Assembly: GCF_001053185.1 (NCBI RefSeq)
Contig: NZ_CSTD01000002.1
Span: forward strand, 379,577-443,576
From: Mycobacterium bohemicum DSM 44277
Lineage (GTDB): Bacteria > Actinomycetota > Actinomycetes > Mycobacteriales > Mycobacteriaceae
Direction: 5' to 3'
Length of the DNA stretch: 64,000 bases
Shown: in pieces, positions 59,558 to 64,000 of the stretch
Numbering within the stretch: position 1 is the stretch's first letter
How the letters are laid out: each line of letters begins with the position of its first letter
Made by a program: the position numbers and the translations under genes
The notes under the pieces: model-generated
Databases searched by the model: none
Told to the model about the DNA's origin: nothing
The model's input: only the letters and a program-made list of their open reading frames with translations

Positions 59558-60706
59558 ATGCAGGACGTCGAGGAGTTCCGGGCCGAGGTACGCCAGTGGC
59601 TTGCCGACAATCTGGTCGGCGAATTCGCGGCGCTGAAGGGTCTCGGCGGTCCCGGGCGCGAGCACGAGGCCTTCGAGGAACGCCGGGCGTGGAACCAGCA
59701 CCTCGCCGCCGCCGGGCTGACGTGTTTGGGGTGGCCGGTGGAGCACGGCGGGCGCGGGCTGCCGACGGCGCACCGGGTGGCGTTCTATGAGGAGTACGCC
59801 CGCGCCGATGCGCCGGTGAAGATCAATCATTTCGGCGAGGAACTGGTGGGTCCGACGCTGATCGCTTTCGGGACGCCCGAGCAGCAGAAGCGTTTCCTGC
59901 CGCGCATCCTCGACGTGACCGAGCTGTGGTGCCAAGGTTATTCGGAGCCCGGGGCCGGCAGCGACCTGGCGAACGTGTCGACCACCGCCGAGCTCGTCGG
60001 CGACGAGTGGGTGATCAACGGCCAGAAGGTGTGGACCTCGCTGGCGCACCTGTCGCAGTGGTGCTTCGTGGTTGCCCGCACCGAAAAGGGTTCCAAGCGG
60101 CATGCCGGCCTGTCGTATCTGCTGGTGCCGCTGGACCAGCCGGGGGTGCAGGTCCGCCCGATCGTCCAGATCACCGGGACCTCGGAGTTCAACGAGGTGT
60201 TCTTCGACGACGCCCGCACCGACGCCGGCATGGTCGTGGGTGAGCCCGGGGACGGCTGGCGCGTCGCGATGGGCACCCTGACGTTCGAACGCGGCGTCTC
60301 GACGCTGGGTCAGCAGATCGTCTACGCGCGAGAGCTTTCCAACCTCGCCGAGCTCGCCCAGCGCAACGGCGCCGCCGACGACCCGTTCATCCGCGAGCGG
60401 CTGACCCGGGCTTGGGCCGGGCTGCGGGCCATGCGTTCGTACGCCCTGGCCACCATGGACGTCGAGCAGCCCGGCCAGGACAGCGTGTCGAAGTTGTTGT
60501 GGGCCAACTGGCATCGCGCTCTGGGCGAGCTGGCCATGGACGTGATCGGCAGGCCGTCGATGGCGTTGACCGACGGCGAGTTCGACGATTGGCAGCGGCT
60601 GTTCCTGTTCACCCGCGCGGACACGATCTACGGCGGGTCGAACGAGATCCAGCGCAACATCATCGCCGAGCGGGTGCTCGGCCTGCCCCGGGAGGTAAAG
60701 GGATGA
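59558..60706 (+). CDS. fadE30: Acyl-CoA dehydrogenase FadE30
   Basis: A 382-residue acyl-CoA dehydrogenase acting on 5-hydroxy-HIP-CoA-type intermediates. Segments are EVRQWLADNLVGEFAALKGL, CLGWPVEHGGRGLPTAHRVA, CQGYSEPGAGSDLANVSTTA, INGQKVWTSLAHLSQWCFVV and IYGGSNEIQRNIIAERVLGL. ATG 59558 lies just downstream of the KstR2 site. The stop overlaps the ipdF start. Confidence 0.92.
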   Translation: MQDVEEFRAEVRQWLADNLVGEFAALKGLGGPGREHEAFEERRAWNQHLAAAGLTCLGWPVEHGGRGLPTAHRVAFYEEYARADAPVKINHFGEELVGPTLIAFGTPEQQKRFLPRILDVTELWCQGYSEPGAGSDLANVSTTAELVGDEWVINGQKVWTSLAHLSQWCFVVARTEKGSKRHAGLSYLLVPLDQPGVQVRPIVQITGTSEFNEVFFDDARTDAGMVVGEPGDGWRVAMGTLTFERGVSTLGQQIVYARELSNLAELAQRNGAADDPFIRERLTRAWAGLRAMRSYALATMDVEQPGQDSVSKLLWANWHRALGELAMDVIGRPSMALTDGEFDDWQRLFLFTRADTIYGGSNEIQRNIIAERVLGLPREVKG

Positions 60707-61491
60707 CGCTGTCGGAAGCTCCGAAAGAGATTGCCGGGCACGGGCTTTTAGAGGGGAAGGTCGTCGTGGTGACCGCGGCCGCGGGCACCGGCATCGGCTC
60801 GGCGACCGCCCGTCGTGCGTTGGCCGAGGGCGCCGACGTGATGATCTCCGATCACCACGAACGACGGCTGGGGGAGACCGCCGACGAACTGTCCGCGCTG
60901 GGCCTGGGCCGGGTGGAGAAGGCGGTGTGCGACGTGACGTCCAGCGTCCAGGTCGACGCCCTGATCGATTCGACCACCGCGCGCATGGGCCGGTTGGACG
61001 TGCTGGTCAACAACGCCGGACTGGGCGGGCAGACGCCGGTGGTCGACATGACCGACGACGAATGGGACCGGGTCCTGAACGTGACGCTGACGTCGGTGTT
61101 CCGGGCCACCCGGGCGGCCCTGCGGTATTTTCGCGGCGCGCGTCATGGTGGGGTGATCGTCAACAACGCCAGCGTGCTGGGTTGGCGGGCCCAGCATTCG
61201 CAGTCGCACTATGCCGCCGCCAAGGCCGGCGTGATGGCGCTAACCCGCTGCAGCGCAATAGAAGCTGTCGAGTACGGCGTGCGGATCAACGCGGTGTCCC
61301 CGAGCATCGCGCGGCACAAGTTCCTGGACAAGACCACGTCGGCCGACCTGCTCGACCGGCTGTCGGCCGACGAGGCGTTCGGCCGCGCCGCCGAGCCGTG
61401 GGAGATAGCGTCGACGATCGCGTTTTTGGCCAGCGACTACTCGAGTTATCTTACCGGAGAAGTGATTTCGGTCTCCAGCCAGCATCCGTGA
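60703..61491 (+). CDS. ipdF: Short-chain dehydrogenase IpdF
   Basis: A 262-residue SDR. The cofactor loop is VTAAAGTGIGSATARR, NNAG is in DVLVNNAGLGG, and the catalytic Ser (VIVNNASVLGW) is followed by Tyr and Lys in SHYAAAKAGVMAL. In M. tuberculosis IpdF (Rv3559c) interconverts the 5-oxo and 5-hydroxy groups of HIP-CoA intermediates. ATG 60703 is coupled to fadE30 by a 4-nt overlap. Confidence 0.9.
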   Translation: MTLSEAPKEIAGHGLLEGKVVVVTAAAGTGIGSATARRALAEGADVMISDHHERRLGETADELSALGLGRVEKAVCDVTSSVQVDALIDSTTARMGRLDVLVNNAGLGGQTPVVDMTDDEWDRVLNVTLTSVFRATRAALRYFRGARHGGVIVNNASVLGWRAQHSQSHYAAAKAGVMALTRCSAIEAVEYGVRINAVSPSIARHKFLDKTTSADLLDRLSADEAFGRAAEPWEIASTIAFLASDYSSYLTGEVISVSSQHP

Positions 61492-61509
61492 CCGGCGCGC
61501 CGTGCCGAT

Positions 61510-61670
61510 GGTGAGGCCGCGTTCGGGAGGGTGGCGAAGGCGGCGCTGATGCCGGTGTTGAACAGGCCCGAGCTGAACCCGTCCGCCGGTGTTGCCTCCG
61601 GTGGCCGCGTGGAACAAGCCCGAGTTGCGGCCGTCGAGCACACCCGCGTGCAGCGCCTTCGACGCCACCT
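61510..61670 (-). pseudogene. PPE-MPTR gene relic (PPE64 position)
   Basis: On the minus strand this intergenic stretch encodes broken MPTR-type pentapeptide motifs: DGRNSGLFHAATGGNTGG in one frame and FSSGLFNTGISAAFATLPN in the next, separated by a frameshift. These resemble the NxGxxN repeats of PPE-MPTR proteins. In M. tuberculosis PPE64 lies at this same point between kstR2 and ipdF. Only about 160 nt survive, with no PPE N-terminus. Confidence 0.6.
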
Positions 61671-61677
61671 TTGGCCG

Positions 61678-61691
61678 AGCAAGCGCTTGGT
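61678..61691. promoter_or_regulatory. KstR2 operator upstream of kstR2
   Basis: AGCAAGCGCTTGGT matches the KstR2 consensus AnCAAGnnCTTGnT. It ends 15 nt before the kstR2 GTG, so KstR2 most likely represses its own operon with fadA6. Confidence 0.9.
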
Positions 61692-61706
61692 TGATACCCT
61701 GTCGGG

Positions 61707-62318
61707 GTGGACCGAGTGGCCGGCCAGGCGAACAGCCGGCGAGACGAGTTACTGGAGCTCGCCGCGACCATGTTCGCCGACCGCGGATTGCGCGCCACCA
61801 CCGTGCGTGACATCGCCGACGGTGCCGGAATCCTGTCGGGCAGCCTCTATCACCACTTCGCCTCCAAGGAGGAGATGGTCGACGAGCTGCTGCGCGGCTT
61901 CCTGGACTGGCTGTTCACCCGCTACCGGGAAATCATGGACGCCGAGGCCAATCCGCTGGAGCGGCTCAAGGGACTGTTCATGGCGTCGTTCGAGGCGATC
62001 GAAAATCGGCACGCCCAGGTCGTCATCTACCAGGACGAGGCCCAACGCCTGTCGTCCCAGCCGAGGTTCTCCTACATCGAGGACATGAACCGCCGGCAAC
62101 GCAAGATGTGGGTCGAGGTGATCAACCAGGGCATCGACGGCGGCTACTTCCGGCCGGACCTCAATGTCGACCTCATCTACCGTTTCATTCGTGACACCAC
62201 GTGGGTGTCGGTGCGCTGGTATTCCCCCGGCGGACCGCTCACCGCCCAGCAGGTGGGTCAGCAATACCTCGCCATCGTTTTAGGCGGCATCACCAAAGAA
62301 GGAGTCCGACGCAAATGA
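61707..62318 (+). CDS. kstR2: TetR-family repressor KstR2
   Basis: A 203-residue TetR regulator. The helix-turn-helix is RDELLELAATMFADRGLRAT followed by VRDIADGAGILSGSLYHHFA near residues 13-55. The ligand domain (DEAQRLSSQPRFSYIEDMNR and onwards) binds HIP-CoA in M. tuberculosis. GTG 61707 follows the operator directly and no ribosome-binding site is seen, so a leaderless start is likely. It overlaps fadA6 by 4 nt. Confidence 0.94.
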   Translation: MDRVAGQANSRRDELLELAATMFADRGLRATTVRDIADGAGILSGSLYHHFASKEEMVDELLRGFLDWLFTRYREIMDAEANPLERLKGLFMASFEAIENRHAQVVIYQDEAQRLSSQPRFSYIEDMNRRQRKMWVEVINQGIDGGYFRPDLNVDLIYRFIRDTTWVSVRWYSPGGPLTAQQVGQQYLAIVLGGITKEGVRRK

Positions 62319-63475
62319 CTGAGGCGTACGTCATCGACGCTGTACGTACCGCGGTGGGCAAGCGCAACGGCGCCCTTGCCGGCATACACCCCGTCGACCT
62401 GGGTGCGTTCGCCTGGCGCGGCCTGCTCGACCGGGTCGACGTCGACCCCGCCGCCGTCGACGACGTCATCGCCGGCTGCGTGGACGCCATCGGGGGACAG
62501 GCGGGCAACATCGCCCGGCTCTCGTGGCTGGCAGCCGGCTACCCGGAAGAGGTTCCCGGGGTGACCGTGGACCGGCAGTGCGGGTCGAGCCAGCAGGCGA
62601 TTTCCTTTGGCGCGCAGGCGATCATGTCCGGCACGGCCGACCTCATCGTCGCCGGCGGAGTGCAGAACATGAGCCAGATCCCGATCTCCTCGGCGATGAC
62701 CGTCGGCGAGCAGTTCGGGTTCACCTCCCCGACCAGCGAGTCCAAGCAGTGGCTGCACCGCTATGGGGACCAGGAGATCTCGCAGTTCCGCGGGTCGGAG
62801 ATGATCGCCGAGAAGTGGAACCTGTCCCGCGAAGAGATGGAGCGCTACGCGCTGGCCAGTCACGAGCGGGCGTTCGCGGCCATCCGGGGCGGGCACTTCG
62901 ACAACGAGATCCTCACCGTGGAAACGGAATCCGGGCCGTTCCGCGTCGACGAGGGACCGCGCGAGTCGTCGCTGGAGAAGCTGGCCGGCTTGAAGACTCT
63001 GGTCGAGGGTGGCCGGTTGACGGCGGCCATGGCCAGCCAGATCTCCGACGGCGCGAGCGCGGTGCTGCTGGCTTCCGAGCAGGCCGTCAAGGACCACAAG
63101 CTGACGCCGCGCGCTCGCATCCACCACATCAGTGCCCGCGCCGCGGACCCGGTGTTCATGCTGACCGGGCCCATCCCCGCGACGCGCTACGCGTTCGACA
63201 AGACGGGGCTGTCGATCGACGACATCGACACCGTCGAAATCAACGAGGCGTTCGCGCCCGTGGTGATGGCCTGGCTCAAGGAGATCAAGGCCGACCCGGA
63301 GAAGGTCAACCCCAACGGCGGCGCGATCGCCCTCGGTCACCCGCTGGGCGCGACCGGGGCAAAGCTGTTCACCACGATGCTCAACGAGCTCGAGCGCATC
63401 GGCGGCCGATACGGGCTGCAGACGATGTGCGAGGGCGGCGGCACGGCCAACGTCACGATCATCGAGCGCCTGTAG
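62315..63475 (+). CDS. fadA6: Acetyl-CoA acetyltransferase (thiolase) FadA6
   Basis: A 386-residue thiolase. The nucleophilic Cys is in TVDRQCGSSQQAISFGAQA near residue 90, the His in NGGAIALGHPLGATGAKL and the second Cys in LQTMCEGGGTANVTI. It acts in the last beta-oxidation-like steps of HIP breakdown. ATG 62315 is coupled to kstR2; AAGGAG lies upstream within the kstR2 end. Confidence 0.93.
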   Translation: MTEAYVIDAVRTAVGKRNGALAGIHPVDLGAFAWRGLLDRVDVDPAAVDDVIAGCVDAIGGQAGNIARLSWLAAGYPEEVPGVTVDRQCGSSQQAISFGAQAIMSGTADLIVAGGVQNMSQIPISSAMTVGEQFGFTSPTSESKQWLHRYGDQEISQFRGSEMIAEKWNLSREEMERYALASHERAFAAIRGGHFDNEILTVETESGPFRVDEGPRESSLEKLAGLKTLVEGGRLTAAMASQISDGASAVLLASEQAVKDHKLTPRARIHHISARAADPVFMLTGPIPATRYAFDKTGLSIDDIDTVEINEAFAPVVMAWLKEIKADPEKVNPNGGAIALGHPLGATGAKLFTTMLNELERIGGRYGLQTMCEGGGTANVTIIERL

Positions 63476-63511
63476 GTTTCGGCGCGGCCTCGTCGCGGGC
63501 TTCGTCGCGAC

Positions 63512-63560
63512 ACTGAATCTACGCACACGACACGCCGATTCGGGTGTGCGTAGTTTCAGT
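63512..63560. terminator. Long hairpin downstream of fadA6 (mycobacterial palindromic element)
   Basis: ACTGAATCTACGCACAC at 63512-63528 pairs with 63544-63560 over 17 nt with one mismatch, around a 15-nt loop. It starts 36 nt after the fadA6 stop and can act as a terminator. The sequence resembles recurrent intergenic palindromes of mycobacteria. Confidence 0.6.
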
Positions 63561-63587
63561 CTCGACGCGGGGCCGCGCCGCGGGGAG

Positions 63588-63740
63588 TTAGCTCGTCACG
63601 ATCAGGTCCAAGCCGTCGCGGCCGGCGCGTTGCGACACCGCCGAGGCGCTGATCCCCTCGGCGGCGGCGAGCTCCTTCTTGGTCCGGCCGACCATCAAAC
63701 CCAACGGTGACCGTGCCCCAGCCCTATCCGAATCGAACGT
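63588..63740 (-). pseudogene. C-terminal remnant of a helix-turn-helix protein
   Basis: The minus strand reads about 50 codons ending RTKKELAAAEGISASAVSQR and then AGRDGLDLIVTS, a helix-turn-helix-like segment. It is preceded by an in-frame stop at 63741 and has no start suited to a whole domain. It looks like the tail of a regulator or SatD-like protein whose 5' part is lost. Family uncertain. Confidence 0.4.
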
Positions 63741-63754
63741 CTACCACGAAGATT

Positions 63755-63768
63755 TAGAACACGTCTTA
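63755..63768. promoter_or_regulatory. Imperfect KstR-like site
   Basis: TAGAACACGTCTTA matches the KstR consensus TnnAACnnGTTnnA except for one base (GTC instead of GTT). Its first half is identical to the operator at 27457. It overlaps the stop of the gene at the right edge, so its target would lie on the left, where only a remnant is visible. It may be a decayed operator. Confidence 0.4.
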
Positions 63769-64000
63769 ACCGGCGTGTCGATCCGTGACCTTCAGGAATT
63801 GCCGGACACCGACCCGCTGGAAGGTGCGGCGGCGCCGGTCCGACAGCAGGGGCAAGGCCGCCGGCGCGTCGACGATCTCCGGCTGCGCCACGTCATAGCT
63901 CTCGCCGTCGACGGCGATGGTCGCCCGCCCCGCGGCGAGGACGTTTTTCAGCCAGTCAACCCGGGTGCCGTAGGCCAGCGGTATGACGAACCCGTCGGGG
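63766..64000 (-). CDS. 3' part of a deazaflavin-dependent nitroreductase-family protein (Ddn-like)
   Basis: The minus strand from the window edge reads 77 residues: DGFVIPLAYGTRVDWLKNVL, AAGRATIAVDGESYDVAQPE, IVDAPAALPLLSDRRRRTFQ, RVGVRQFLKVTDRHAG, then a stop at 63766. The F-V-I-P-L-x-Y-G...W-x-K-N-V-L-A-A-G pattern is typical of the F420-dependent Ddn/DUF385 family. M. tuberculosis ddn (Rv3547) lies in the same general region. The N-terminus is outside the window. Confidence 0.65.
   Translation of the reverse strand, partial: PDGFVIPLAYGTRVDWLKNVLAAGRATIAVDGESYDVAQPEIVDAPAALPLLSDRRRRTFQRVGVRQFLKVTDRHAG

Overview
The window is high-GC mycobacterial chromosome. The basis is the near-complete 3-ketosteroid/cholesterol catabolic locus (kstR, fadE34, kshB, hsaACDB, fadD3, fadE30-32, ipdF, kstR2, fadA6), CarD, DisA, the PtkA/PtpA pair, leaderless GTG starts and a relic of a PPE-MPTR gene. 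Most genes follow the order of the M. tuberculosis Rv3589-Rv3556c segment, read here in reverse (comparison from memory, not a search). The extra genes point to a non-tuberculous, probably slow-growing Mycobacterium.

Layout. 0-7.8 kb: the edge of a divergent membrane gene, an ArsR regulator and a six-gene complex-I-like (Rv0082-Rv0087 type) operon. Its large subunit lacks the Ni-binding cysteines, and one membrane subunit is frameshifted. 7.8-18 kb: housekeeping block mutY, canB, Rv3587c-like, disA, radA, lpqE, carD, ispD, ispF, cysS and a SpoU-type rRNA methyltransferase. 18-25.5 kb: a glycerophosphodiesterase, a SnoaL-like protein, a CsaA-like protein, ArsB2, a metallo-beta-lactamase fold protein, a frameshifted pxpA and a zinc ABC importer under a Zur-type box. 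25.5-29.5 kb: a LacI regulator, kstR and fadE34.

29.6-41.5 kb is an accessory block set between fadE34 and the Rv3572-like gene. It holds a CPA2 antiporter, a flavin-dependent halogenase-like protein, a 1840-residue type I polyketide synthase (KS-AT-DH-KR-ACP), a two-gene ABC-2 exporter and an SPFH protein. The halogenase-like/PKS/exporter set is the best candidate for an undescribed biosynthetic system. An orphan FadD32-like fatty-acyl-AMP ligase sits 9 kb further on, between nat and aspB, and is a possible loading enzyme.

41.6-63.5 kb: the cholesterol-ring degradation genes. KstR-type operators lie at 27457, 43272 and 43340, and KstR2-type operators at 59527 and 61678. Within this run fadE33 is broken: a 2.4-kb piece of the cobC-ptkA-ptpA-SURF1-cobD locus lies inside it, with cobC and cobD truncated at the two junctions. 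This is either a real rearrangement (a possible ptpA/ptkA duplication) or an assembly chimera. Other damage includes a 1-nt frameshift in the HyfB-like gene, another in pxpA, a PPE relic at 61.5 kb and an apparent in-frame loss in fadE34.

The right edge holds a palindromic element, a helix-turn-helix gene remnant and the 3' part of a Ddn-like F420-dependent nitroreductase-family gene.
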